From: Fulvia fulva
Taxonomy: Eukaryota > Ascomycota > Dothideomycetes > Mycosphaerellales > Mycosphaerellaceae
Assembly (NCBI RefSeq): GCF_020509005.1
Contig: NC_063014.1
Coordinates: 5,890,001 to 5,954,000 of the forward strand
Length of the DNA: 64,000 nt
Direction: 5' to 3'
Of the stretch, positions 46,596 through 56,191 are shown one piece after another. The notes under the pieces were generated by a model. That model worked only from the letters and a program-made list of their open reading frames with translations. It searched no databases and was not told the DNA's origin. Each line of letters begins with the position of its first letter. Position 1 is the first letter of the stretch. The position numbers and the translations under genes were made by a program.

Positions 46596-47327
46596 CTAAA
46601 AGCCAGGCGCCCAGCGCTTCAGATCGACGCGCGCCAGATGTCTGCTCCACTCAAGCACATGACTCCATATCTCAAATCCTCGACCCTGGGCATTGGTATA
46701 CTCCATCGTGGCCACAATACGCCTCTCCATGCTCTGCGCATCAGCTGCTACCTGATCATGCAGCATCTGGACGGACTCGTCGGAGTGTCCAGTCAGCATC
46801 AGCCCTCCCGCTTCACCGGCTACCTTGACACTGGAAGGCTGTTGGACGTCGTCAATCATGAAGGTATGCTTCATGTGCATGGTTTGCAAATGAGAGCGAT
46901 CGACCCAGCCCATCATCGCAATGGCGTGCCCTTCGAACTCGATCTTCCTGATGTCGGCAGCATGCGGGCCGGCGGCGTCCACGACGTTGCAGAGAGCTAA
47001 GCGAGCTGCGCGATCTGTGAGCTTGGCAGCGAAGGTATTCAGCGCGAAGTAGAGCGAGAGCGACTCGGCGCGGATCTGGATCACATTTAGTAGCCCCTCG
47101 GCCAGATCATATCATGAGTGACTCACCTGCTGAGAGACTCGAGTGATCGGGGGCGAACCTCTCAGGGCTTCGTGTGTAGGTCCTAAAGGTCCATAAAGAC
47201 GAGTCGTCTTGGAGAAGAGGACCTTCTCATGCGAGACGAGAAGCTCCCAGATGAGGTTGCGGATCTCTGCAGGAAGTACCAGGAGATGGCAGGTTTTGCT
47301 TGATGCGTTCGTGCTGGAGGGTGGCAT
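46596..47327 (-). CDS. 2EXR-domain protein, copy 2
   Basis: Exons 47327-47127 and 47075-46596, with a 51-base intron (GTGAGT...CCAG) at the same place in the protein as in copy 1, give 226 residues. LPAEIRNLIWELLV is at about residues 18-31. The intron position and layout (QVCRQ/VSQQ followed by IRAE) show that the two genes are tandem paralogues, but the C-terminal parts have drifted far. Confidence 0.75.
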
Positions 47328-47624
47328 TGTGCTGTATATTGTGTACTCGGATGTGAACTTGGTATGTTTAGATGCAGCGTTGCTCTGCAGCATTTTGAGA
47401 AGATCTATAAGGCCCGCAGCTCGTGGGTGATCTGCGGTCGTCACATGGGAGCTTGGCAACGGCTCATACGCGCTGCGGACGGCGTTTGCATCATTTCACG
47501 TTTCAGCTGCTGGACAGCTCGCTTTGATCTACACGCACGGAGCTATCGTGAGCTTCACTTGCACAACATCTTCCGACCGCAACTTTACCTTCAACCACAA
47601 ACAAACACCAACACCAAGCATACA
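47328..47624. promoter_or_regulatory. Divergent promoter, 2EXR copy 2 and the myristoylated protein gene
   Basis: About 300 bases between outward-facing starts. The leader just before 47625 is CA-rich (ACAAACACCAACACC). No coding signal. Confidence 0.5.
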
Positions 47625-48321
47625 ATGGGGAACAGCACAAGCAAAGCCGCCCGTGAGCTCGAGGTCGAGATCCAAGGTACACTCCATCACATTGTGCAAC
47701 AGTCTGTCTGACTAACTTGAACGTAGCTGTTCGCCAGCCCTCTCCGTTTGTCGAAGTGCTTGAGTTCGCGATCATGGCCGTCGAAAATGATGTCAAGAGG
47801 CGACACCAGGAGATCACGAAGCAAGAGATACACTGCCTCGATACCAAGGAGACATTCGTCGCATCCATGCAGTTGGGTCTGGAGTGCTACCACCACGTGG
47901 AGGCCAGAGCATGGGCGGAGACTCAGGTAAGCCTCGCACCACCAATTAGTGACATTCGATGTGGAGGCACCTCGACTCGCAGCACTCTCGCGCCCGTTGA
48001 TGCTCTTGTCACAGCGCGTGTGTCGGGTATGACTGACAGATCTCATAGGGAATGGAAGCGATGAAGACTTTGGAGAGCAGCAAGGCCGACTTGAAGTTGC
48101 TGGAAGAGCAGCTGTTGTCTTTCAGGATGAGACTATGCGAGGAGAAGGCGAAGATTGAGAGGCGGGTGGTGGCGGTGCAGCAGAGACATCAGGAGCAGAA
48201 GCAGGCGAAGGAGGCAAAGAGACAGGCTGAGCCATACGCACCCACTAACCAACAGTTCTTCAGGCTTGGATACCATGTCTCGGCCGATGCCGCCGCGAGC
48301 GCCGGACATTTGGGTAAGTGA
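47625..48321 (+). CDS. Small helical protein with N-myristoylation signal
   Basis: Exons 47625-47676, 47727-47926 and 48049-48321 give 174 residues. The N-terminus MGNSTSK fits the myristoylation pattern (Gly at 2, Ser at 6, Lys at 7), so attachment to membrane by a myristoyl group is predicted. The rest is highly helical and charged, with coiled-coil character near 95-150 (LLEEQLLSFRMRLCEEK, then QRHQEQKQAKEAKRQ). I do not recognise a family. The stop codon follows GGTAAGTGA, a donor-like site, so a further exon is possible. The GAG/AAG-rich helices are similar in feel to those of the next two genes. Confidence 0.6.
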
Positions 48322-48579
48322 ACCAAAGTTGGCGAGTCGAATCGGAGTTGGCAAGGTGAATCTAGGCTGGCAACGCGAAGACCTACAGGAGACAGTTCTT
48401 TGTTGGCGCCTTGGATTCCATTACAATTTTATTGTAACCAGCACAATAACACGTAGAGCCGACACAATAACACACAACCCTAATGACTGCACGTTCTAAA
48501 CTCATATACGCCGCATCGTGCCTTCACCTCCTGAAATCATCTCTACCACTAGCTGTCCAACTCGACACACACAAGCACG

Positions 48580-49380
48580 ATGCCCACCCTCCAAGAAGTC
48601 CGCGAAGATCTCATCACACTCGAACTACGCCGCACAGCGCTTGGGCGCCAGGTTGAAGAGGCATATCTGGTCGAGTCAGACTGCTACCGCAAGGCCTACG
48701 ACACCCCAGATGGTCTCAGGCGGCTGAGAGAGGCACGCGAGAACCACGAATTTCTGAAACAACAGCTGACGAAAGTAGTGACCGCATATGCGAAGTGGGA
48801 GAAGATGGAGAAGGACCTGCTCGACGCAATGCCACGAATACACAGTCGCCCACTTCCTGCCGCGCCGTCTCCTTTCGCTCGTCTGATGAGATGGTTCATG
48901 CCTGAGATGCAGTACGGTCCTCCGCCACCACAGGAACCACCCACGCCACCTCCTCGCTCTCCACTTCGTCGAGAGGATCATCCTAGTAGCTCCCATACTG
49001 CACCGCCTCCACCACATCACCCCGCTCCAGCTCCACCTCCACCAGCACGATCATGGCCCGGACAGCCCACCCTCGCCCAATGGCGAGACCAATGTGCCGC
49101 GTGCTTCGCAGACTACGCAGGCATAGAGAAGTTCCCAACACCTCCTTCCAACTCACTCTGTTACAACCAGGCATGCAATGAGCAGCACCGAAAGCTACCG
49201 CTCTGTAGCTGCCAGATTCGCCACACGTTGGCTCAGGTGCCCGGTTTGAATTTGAAAAGGGAACGGAATGCCTGGCATCCGGATAAGTTCGCGGCGTGTA
49301 GAGAGGATAAGAGGAAGGAGTTTCAGGAGATGGCGACGGAGACTTTTGTTGTTGTTATGGAGATGCTTAAGGTGGCGTGA
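48580..49380 (+). CDS. HPD-motif orphan protein, paralogue 1
   Basis: Single exon, 266 residues. It starts with a helical, coiled-coil-like part (about 1-85; EEAYLVESDCYRKAYD near 26-41). A Pro-rich linker covers 90-165. The last 100 residues have a Cys/His knuckle (C-x4-C-x3-H-x5-C-x-C near 193-210), then WHPDKFAAC near 232 and a KRKEFQEMATETF helix. The HPD tripeptide followed by such a helix resembles the second half of a J-domain. The expected first half (helix I/II) is not seen, so this may be a degraded J-domain or chance. Helices and linkers suggest a soluble protein. A paralogue follows at 49538. Confidence 0.65.
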   Translation: MPTLQEVREDLITLELRRTALGRQVEEAYLVESDCYRKAYDTPDGLRRLREARENHEFLKQQLTKVVTAYAKWEKMEKDLLDAMPRIHSRPLPAAPSPFARLMRWFMPEMQYGPPPPQEPPTPPPRSPLRREDHPSSSHTAPPPPHHPAPAPPPPARSWPGQPTLAQWRDQCAACFADYAGIEKFPTPPSNSLCYNQACNEQHRKLPLCSCQIRHTLAQVPGLNLKRERNAWHPDKFAACREDKRKEFQEMATETFVVVMEMLKVA

Positions 49381-49537
49381 GTGAATTTGGGGTGGAGGAG
49401 GGTCGGCGTTTGCACGGGTGTTCACTCACTTTTTGGAGATTGGCACATGACACATTTCCATTTAATCACCAAGTTCCTTTTCCCTCAAAATTTCCATTCC
49501 CTCAGTCCGACTCTCCACAACCACCAGACTTGTCGCG

Positions 49538-50344
49538 ATGCACTGCAGCGTCAAAAAACTGCGCGCAGGCATCCGCCTGGCCGAGCAAGATGCAGCAGCA
49601 TGGAGACAAAGGGTCGACGAAGCATACTTGGTCGCACGAGACTGGTCCTCAAAAATCTACGACAAGTCTGACATCAGGCGGTGTAGCGAAGCATGGGCGG
49701 CTCATGATCGAGCTGATCAAAAGCTGTCTCGATTTCAGGAGGCTATCAGACTGTTGAACGAGATGCTCGAGGATGAACTGCTTCGCACTTCTGCTGGCGA
49801 TTCAAACTTTCCATGGCCAGACATTCAAGAGGTGGGCATGTTTGTGTACGACGTTCTCACACTGGCTTTTGCCGTCTTCTGCTGGGTCCTCGTGTGTCTG
49901 CTTGGGCTCAACACCTCGACTTCGCCGGACTCTCCACGAGAGCAGACGCCACAAACACCACCACGACACGCCACCCCTCCACCAAAGTATGAGCAACCAG
50001 CTCCGGCCTTTCAACCAAATCCTCAAGACGCAATAGTCGCCTGGCGCACCAAGGTCGAGATGATGTCGGCAGACTACGCAAGTCTGGAAAGCTTCCCCTC
50101 TCCACCGACCACCGTCCGATGCACCAATGCCAAGTGCCATGCCGAACAACATCGTGCACTCCCAGTCTGCGAGTGCAACGTTCGTGCGGCGTTTTGGCGG
50201 GTCCCGGGCCTCGATCCGATGGAGGAGCGAAGGACTTGGCATCCGGACAGATTTTCGGCATGTGAGGCGGATAAGAGGGAGAGGTTCAAGGCTATGGCGA
50301 GGGAGATGTTTGTGGTGGTTGATGAAATGTTTCGATTGAGCTAG
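49538..50344 (+). CDS. HPD-motif orphan protein, paralogue 2 (with membrane segment)
   Basis: Single exon, 268 residues. It has the same layout as the 48580 gene: DEAYLVARDWSSKIYD near residue 27, a Pro-rich middle, a C-x4-C-x4-H-x5-C-x-C knuckle and WHPDRFSAC near 234 with the same helix after it. The ends match best; the middles differ. Here the middle contains a hydrophobic span (about 105-125, VYDVLTLAFAVFCWVLVCLL) that paralogue 1 lacks, so it is likely membrane-bound. It starts 157 bases after the end of paralogue 1. Confidence 0.65.
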   Translation: MHCSVKKLRAGIRLAEQDAAAWRQRVDEAYLVARDWSSKIYDKSDIRRCSEAWAAHDRADQKLSRFQEAIRLLNEMLEDELLRTSAGDSNFPWPDIQEVGMFVYDVLTLAFAVFCWVLVCLLGLNTSTSPDSPREQTPQTPPRHATPPPKYEQPAPAFQPNPQDAIVAWRTKVEMMSADYASLESFPSPPTTVRCTNAKCHAEQHRALPVCECNVRAAFWRVPGLDPMEERRTWHPDRFSACEADKRERFKAMAREMFVVVDEMFRLS

Positions 50345-50494
50345 GGTGATGAAGTGAGGGTTGGAGAGATATGATCAGAAAGACAGAGTTGTGTTGGAAG
50401 GTTGTATTAGCATTGTACAGTACGAACGTAACCACGAGAACATCAGCCTGGTCCTAACATGTAGCTCCCGAGTCTACGATCAAGACCACTGAAC

Positions 50495-51496
50495 TTACTT
50501 AGTCTCCTTATCATTCAAGGGGGCGAACAGAATCTCATCCTCCTCCATCCTCTTCCTGAACAACATGGATGTCAACGCTTCCTTACCATCCTTAGTATCC
50601 TCTCCCGCAGCGGCCGCGATGAACCTAAGATGGTACAAAGTTAGCGAGTGGTAATCATTCTTCATGCGTTCCACATACCTGATCAAGAGTTTGTCGATCA
50701 CAGATACTATGCGCTTCGCTTTCTCGGCCTGAGAGATCTGTTGGGCTCTGATGGCTTGAGCAGATTTCTTGGATTCCTTGGGAAGGGTCTCGATGATGTA
50801 GTTCATACCGGCTTTGGTGAGGGTGATTGGGCTCTTCCGAAGGACTTCGAGGTGAGCAGCGAGGCGGCGGACTCTTCTGTGGACGACTTTGCTGAATTCG
50901 TCGTAGCTTACGTCTTTGGTGGATGTTTGTTTGGGTGGTTCCGACGTGGACTCTGATGCAGCTTCGATGGATGTTGGTATGTCAGTTGTTCGTTTCTCGT
51001 TCTTGATCTCGAAGTAGTGATTTGAGATACCTCCCACGGTTCGGTGTGGGAAATGTTCGGCAATGGCTGCCCATGGCAGTTGTAACACCTCCTTGAGGTG
51101 TTTGAGTGACCTGTCCTCCTCGTCTGACCAAGCCTGACGACCACGTCCGTGTTTTAAAGGCTTGAGGCCTCGACGACGTCTTTCGTTGTTGATCTCAGAG
51201 AGGGTGCGCTCAACACTCATGCCAGTCTCGTCACTTCGACGTACTAGGGCCATATGAATGCGAGAATCGAAGCAAGGTATTTTCATTTCAGGAGCTCCCC
51301 GCCAAGCAAGTTCGTTGATCCTGCTCACTATCTCGGTGACGTTGAAATGCCTAACTACGAAAAGAGCGTAGTCGTAGGCACTTTCCTTTGGATCGAGACG
51401 GCAGATCTCCGCGGGAGTGAGGGTGATCGGTAGTCCTCTTCGTTGAAGGTAGCGGTCCAAAAGGGGGCCATGATCGTATTGCGGTTGGTCTAGCAT
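50495..51496 (-). CDS. SANT/Myb-domain protein
   Basis: Single exon, 333 residues, ATG at 51496. A SANT/Myb-like repeat sits near residues 122-165, with the expected Trp spacing (WSDEEDRSLKHLKEV, then LPWAAIAEHFPHRT, then HY at the third position). A GRGRQ basic stretch precedes it. The C-terminal part is basic and helical. Such domains bind DNA or histone tails; the target is unknown. Likely nuclear. It converges with the HPD paralogue 2 gene on its 3' side. Confidence 0.75.
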   Translation of the reverse strand: MLDQPQYDHGPLLDRYLQRRGLPITLTPAEICRLDPKESAYDYALFVVRHFNVTEIVSRINELAWRGAPEMKIPCFDSRIHMALVRRSDETGMSVERTLSEINNERRRRGLKPLKHGRGRQAWSDEEDRSLKHLKEVLQLPWAAIAEHFPHRTVGGISNHYFEIKNEKRTTDIPTSIEAASESTSEPPKQTSTKDVSYDEFSKVVHRRVRRLAAHLEVLRKSPITLTKAGMNYIIETLPKESKKSAQAIRAQQISQAEKAKRIVSVIDKLLIRYVERMKNDYHSLTLYHLRFIAAAAGEDTKDGKEALTSMLFRKRMEEDEILFAPLNDKETK

Positions 51497-51934
51497 GATT
51501 AGTTCGGTCTGTGGCGTTCTGAACGAGAGTTAGGTTGTAGGATTTGGAGCTGGGTGATCTGTAGCCTGTGTCAAACTTTGCCAGCAAAGGTGACGTTGGT
51601 ATGAGTTTTTGTGAGGTGAGGTCGCAGCTGGAGCATCAAGAGAGCATCGTTATGTACAAGCATGTTATACACTTGCCAAAGGCTCAATCCTCTAGCACAA
51701 AAGACCATGTAGGACGGTCAACAAAACTCAATGTACACCGTACAATGAAGCGTACCCACTGCGATGTTCGAAACTCAAGGTAACAGTTCAGAACAATAGC
51801 CTTGTGCCTTATCATGACGCTGGACAATGGATTGTCTGGAAGGAGCTTTTTTGTCTGTCCACTCTATTTTCCCTTGTTCGTGACTAGCTTCAAGTAAATG
51901 CCTCATCATGAGTACTACAACGAAGCGCTCGGCA
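51497..51934. other. Spacer upstream of the SANT gene
   Basis: About 440 bases; promoter of the SANT gene and 3' flank of the coiled-coil gene. No gene supported. Confidence 0.45.
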
Positions 51935-54900
51935 TCAAGGAGCTTTGCCGTTGCCGGGCATTGTCGGTCTGTATGTTCCTCCACTATTGTAGGGAGTATA
52001 TGCCGGTGAAGACGGCTGGCCGTAAGGAGGAGCGTAGGCGGGCTGGGTCGGCTGGTATGTTCCTGTACTTCCACTGCCGTACGAACCTTGGTAAACAACG
52101 CGAGTGTACGCCGATGAGGACTGTTGGCCGTAGAGAGGAGCGGGATCAGGCTCTTTCGGCTCCGTCGGCTTGTCTGAGTCTTTGTACACGGGCCGGAAGG
52201 GCATAGGGTTAGGGTTGAAGGGGTTGGCAACAGGCTTCAACGCTAATACGTCTTCGGACTCCTTAGATTCGGTGCTTTGATTGTCGTCGTCGCTTGGATT
52301 CGTATCTTGACCCTCAGAACCTGAGTCGCCCGTTTCGCGGTCTTCGCGTTCACCCAGCTCGTCTAAGTCGACCGAGCCATCGTGCGCGTCTTGGTCATCA
52401 TCATTTTGTGCCTCTCTGTCAGCTCCGCCGGCATTGGATCCTTGATCATCATCTTGATCATAATCATCCGGTGCCTTGCCGTCAGCTCCGCTCCCATTGG
52501 GGCCTTGATCCTCGTCTTCATCAGCATCACTCTCATCGTCATCTGGAGGAGAAGTGACCTGGACCGACTCCAAGAGGTCCAAGTTGAGTCGTTGCAGTCT
52601 CCTGCGAAGCCTGTCATGATCGTCCTCTCTAAGCTCGAAATGCTTGCACAGATCTTCCAAAGTCACGGCTTCTTGGCCTCTCGCCTCGTAATACTCGATC
52701 AAATCTTCATCGCTAGGCAGTGAGGATTCCTCGAATGCAGTGCCCTCTTCCAACTGCTCGAGCAGTCTGCCATGAATGATTTCAGCCGTCTCGGAGATGT
52801 CAAAGTGTTCGCGAAAGTCGGACAAGGTTATTTGCGTGCCGCGACGCTCGTCCAGATACTGCCGCACCCGACTATTGCTTGGTAGTCGTTCGACGACAAT
52901 ATAGTCGAGCCCCTGCAAGAAACTGAGGAATCTGTTGTAGCGTTGGGCATCACTTGGGAAGATCTTGAATCTCTTGCAGAGCTGAGCTATGGTGACTGGA
53001 GCTGTAGTATCATCTCGTAAGGCGTAAAACTCCTTGACGTCGCGCTCCGGTGGCAGATCTGATGGAGCCACATCTGGATTGCGACGCAGTGGCTTGATCT
53101 TCCGCGGTTGCTGAGAAGGACCAACCGCTTGATCTGTTGGTGGCACCGCAGACTTGGCGGCAGGTCTCTCGGCAGTGATCTTGCTTTCAGCTTGCTTTGG
53201 AGGCTTGGAGTAGTCCGGCTCGGGAGCATTCGAAGATGACGCGGCCGCGCGGCCGCCGACCACCTCTGCAGCAACGCTTTGTGCGGCAGTCGATGCGTCT
53301 ACGACTGGTGGCTGGGAGCTCTGTGGCGGTAGGCCATGCGCGGCGCGGTGCTCCTGGCTTTCTTGCTGGAGAGCGCGAGCAATCTCATCCTCACTGCCAA
53401 CATCGAAGCCATCGCTCTGCGGCTCCTGTGTGGTGGGAGGGCGCATCGCAGGCGGAGTAGGCGCGCCACTGCTTCCAAACCAGCCAGCAGTAGTCTGTGC
53501 TACTGGGTTGTCGGCCTCGTTCGCCTGGTCGATGGGCTGAATCTGCGCGGTCGCGTCGTCAATCTCCATCCCATCGCCTCCCTCCACGCCTTCCATCTCT
53601 TCACCCGTGGCTTGGCTATCTAAGCTCTGCCCGGGCACTTCATCCGCTGAAGGTTGAGGCTGAGTCCAGGGCTGCGTAGGCGCGCCCTGCATTCCAAGCT
53701 GCTTGTGCATATCATTGAGCTGTTGCTGCGCAGCGGCCACCTGGCCATCCAGTACTTTCATGCGGCCTTGAGCTCTCCGGTATTGCGTCACCATGTCGCG
53801 CTTCGTAGAGTCAAAGTCTTCCTGGAGCTGACTCTTCTCCTTCTTCTTCTGCTCCAAGTCTTGGTCAAGAAGGGCCTGAGCCTGTTGCTTACTCTTTAGC
53901 TCCTTATCGAAGTTTGCGTCGACAGCTCGTCTCTGCTTCTCTACTTCGTTATCGAGGTTCTCGAGATCTTGTCGCTTCTTCTCCTTCAGCTCGTCCTCCA
54001 TACTTCGAAGATCTTGTTGTCTTTTCGTCTTCAGGTCATCCTCGAGGTCCTTGAGGTTCTTTCGTTTCTTTTCCTCAAGCTCGTCCTCGTAAGCGACTGT
54101 ACGAGCGCTCTGCTCTTGCTCCAGCTTCGAGTCAAGCTCGTCCTTTGCCATACGAGCCTTCTCTTCGAGTTCGTTCTTCTGAGCAGCTGTACGAGCGCTC
54201 TTCTCTTGCTCCAGCTTCGACTCAAGTTCCTTTTGCGCCTTACGAGTCTTCTTCTCGAGCTCTTCGTCAAGCGACTTGAGTGATTTGCGCGTCTCCTTCA
54301 ATTGAGCCTCGAGGGAGCTGAGATCTTCTTGAGCAGCAGCCTTTCTCTTCGTCAGCCCATCGAGCTCATCTTTGGTGGCTCCAAGCTCCTTCTTCGCAGC
54401 GTTGGTCAATGTCTGCGCATTCACAGCCTCGCCTTTGGCGAGATCTCGCTCATCGGTCGCGGTCTTCAGTCTGTTCTCCTCATTTGACAATTCGCTGCTG
54501 ATGTTCTTGAGCTTCGCCTCGGCCACCTCGAGCTCCTGTTGCCTTGTCGCCAAATCAGCTGTCGTAGTCTTCAGCTGCTGCTGTGCCTCACACAAGTCTC
54601 TTTCGTCAGCGGCTGCATCTCGTGGCGGGCTTCTTGTTGGGATTGGTGCAGATTGGGCTGCGCTGAGACTGGTGCTCAGCCTCCTGAGATTGCGCTCCTC
54701 TCTACTGAGTCTGCGAATCTCGTTCTGGGACCTCGTTGCACGGTCTTCGAACAGTTGCCTCTCGATCTCTGCGAGACGTGTCTTTTCTTTCTCTTCCTCG
54801 AGTTGTCTCTCCAGCCTCTCGATTGTCTTAGCCGGGTTCTCACGTCCAAAGCCTGCAAAGTTCTGGTCCTCCTGCTCGGCCGAGGAATCACTTGAGCCTG

Positions 54901-55261
54901 GTGGCGTGTCTTTCTTGGCTGTGCTGTCTTTCTTGGCTGTGCTGTCTTTCTTCGTTGTGCCATCATTCGTGGTTGTGCCATCGTTCGTGGTTATGCCATC
55001 CTTCTTGGTCGCGCCGTCCTTCTGAGATGTGCCGTCTTTCTTAGGTGTGTCATCCTTCGTGGTCTCGTCATCCTTCGTAGTAGTGGCGTCCTCCTCGCTA
55101 GTGCCGTCCTTCCTGAGTGGTGTTTCTGTCTCCGTCTGAGTTTCCTTATCAGCAGTGCGATCGTGGTCCTGAGCATTCCAATTCCACCAGAACGCCGTGA
55201 GCACAGCATTGACAGTGCCAATGCTGGCACCGATCACAAATGCTGTCACGCATTGATGCAT
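51935..55261 (-). CDS. Large coiled-coil protein with an N-terminal membrane span and three ~55-residue modules
   Basis: Single exon, 1,108 residues from ATG at 55261; the frame is open 69 codons further up, but that ATG gives the best N-terminus. Residues ~2-28 hold one hydrophobic span (VTAFVIGASIGTVNAVLTAF). Next comes a Thr/Lys/Asp-rich stretch with repeated KKDGT/TTKD units. A long coiled coil follows (EEEKEKTRLAEIERQL onward), with many K/E heptads. After a Pro/Gln/Ser linker come three similar modules at about 53060, 52890 and 52715: each has LP-x-x-x-x-x, a Y, a charged ER/AR turn, T-x-x-x-LCK-x-F or a near match, and an L-rich helix. Modules 1 and 3 keep LCK-x-F; module 2 has FREHF. 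The tail is acidic, then Tyr/Gly/Ser/Pro rich (YGQQSSSAYT, then YQPTQPAYAPP). I know no family with this order. Likely anchored in an internal membrane. Confidence 0.7.
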   Translation of the reverse strand: MHQCVTAFVIGASIGTVNAVLTAFWWNWNAQDHDRTADKETQTETETPLRKDGTSEEDATTTKDDETTKDDTPKKDGTSQKDGATKKDGITTNDGTTTNDGTTKKDSTAKKDSTAKKDTPPGSSDSSAEQEDQNFAGFGRENPAKTIERLERQLEEEKEKTRLAEIERQLFEDRATRSQNEIRRLSREERNLRRLSTSLSAAQSAPIPTRSPPRDAAADERDLCEAQQQLKTTTADLATRQQELEVAEAKLKNISSELSNEENRLKTATDERDLAKGEAVNAQTLTNAAKKELGATKDELDGLTKRKAAAQEDLSSLEAQLKETRKSLKSLDEELEKKTRKAQKELESKLEQEKSARTAAQKNELEEKARMAKDELDSKLEQEQSARTVAYEDELEEKKRKNLKDLEDDLKTKRQQDLRSMEDELKEKKRQDLENLDNEVEKQRRAVDANFDKELKSKQQAQALLDQDLEQKKKEKSQLQEDFDSTKRDMVTQYRRAQGRMKVLDGQVAAAQQQLNDMHKQLGMQGAPTQPWTQPQPSADEVPGQSLDSQATGEEMEGVEGGDGMEIDDATAQIQPIDQANEADNPVAQTTAGWFGSSGAPTPPAMRPPTTQEPQSDGFDVGSEDEIARALQQESQEHRAAHGLPPQSSQPPVVDASTAAQSVAAEVVGGRAAASSSNAPEPDYSKPPKQAESKITAERPAAKSAVPPTDQAVGPSQQPRKIKPLRRNPDVAPSDLPPERDVKEFYALRDDTTAPVTIAQLCKRFKIFPSDAQRYNRFLSFLQGLDYIVVERLPSNSRVRQYLDERRGTQITLSDFREHFDISETAEIIHGRLLEQLEEGTAFEESSLPSDEDLIEYYEARGQEAVTLEDLCKHFELREDDHDRLRRRLQRLNLDLLESVQVTSPPDDDESDADEDEDQGPNGSGADGKAPDDYDQDDDQGSNAGGADREAQNDDDQDAHDGSVDLDELGEREDRETGDSGSEGQDTNPSDDDNQSTESKESEDVLALKPVANPFNPNPMPFRPVYKDSDKPTEPKEPDPAPLYGQQSSSAYTRVVYQGSYGSGSTGTYQPTQPAYAPPYGQPSSPAYTPYNSGGTYRPTMPGNGKAP

Positions 55262-56191
55262 CGTGGCGCTGGTCAAGGTGGTGTTATGATCAGTAGACGG
55301 CAACTTCGAGGTTGCAAGAGATGGAGTGTTGTTTTGCAAGTTCTGATAAACGACAATGAGAGAAATCGCATCTAGCAGGTGTAATTTTGCGACAATAACA
55401 AAGAAAGTCGCCATTGTTTGCTTAAGCGAGGCGCATGTGTCGCGGGTGAGTTTGGGATGGCCATTCACCTACAATTGTTCACGGTCGTGGCAGTCGTCAA
55501 TAGGTCTACAATACCAGCCATGCGTCCAGAGAAATGAAACCCAAGTACGTGTACACCATGGTGCGTGTTGACCTGACGCGATGTATGTAGAAGCCCTTGC
55601 CATACACATCTCCTCGGAATCCCGTCTCTTGGCCAATATGACCTTCCATCACGTAGTGTCTCATCTCCATGGCTATACTGTTTGACTACCCAAGATATGT
55701 CTTTCACATTCAGTCTTGCCATATCGAGATCGGGGCGCGGCTAGGAGAGCAGAGGGAAGAGCGTTGTCGGTCTCGCGCAGATGTTGCTACACCTATGGAG
55801 GGCTTTATATCAAACGGATCGAAGACGAGACGCTATCGCAAGCCGGAGTACTAGGTGATGTTGATGCTATTGCATCAGAGAAGAGCTGCTGTTGAAGTCG
55901 AATTTGAGGTAAGGGCTGGAATGTGAGACAAAGCTAGGCTGCTTCGGACAACGTGTGGGGGTCAGCACTCATATCGCTGTCGGCGAATCGCTACTTGCCA
56001 TGGGTCACCATAGCCAAAAGTAAGTGCGATGCACACACTCTTGTTCAGAGTCTGCATTGACCATACCGAGCACTAGCTGTGAGCATCGTCAACCTGAGCA
56101 ACCAACTGCAGAGCATCGAAACAAGATGCTATCCCCTGCACGCCATTCAGCTCCGTCACCTTTCCTCCTATGACGACCTTTCGACTCATCC
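55262..56191. other. Intergenic region upstream of the coiled-coil gene
   Basis: Up to about 55470 this is an in-frame extension of the coiled-coil gene that I treat as untranslated. The rest has no supported gene and carries the 3' flank of the SDR gene. Confidence 0.45.

Noticed and set aside
55265..55468. Upstream extension of the coiled-coil gene
   Set aside because: The first ATG adds a second short hydrophobic stretch with odd composition; the ATG at 55261 starts directly before a single clear membrane span. Transcript data would decide.
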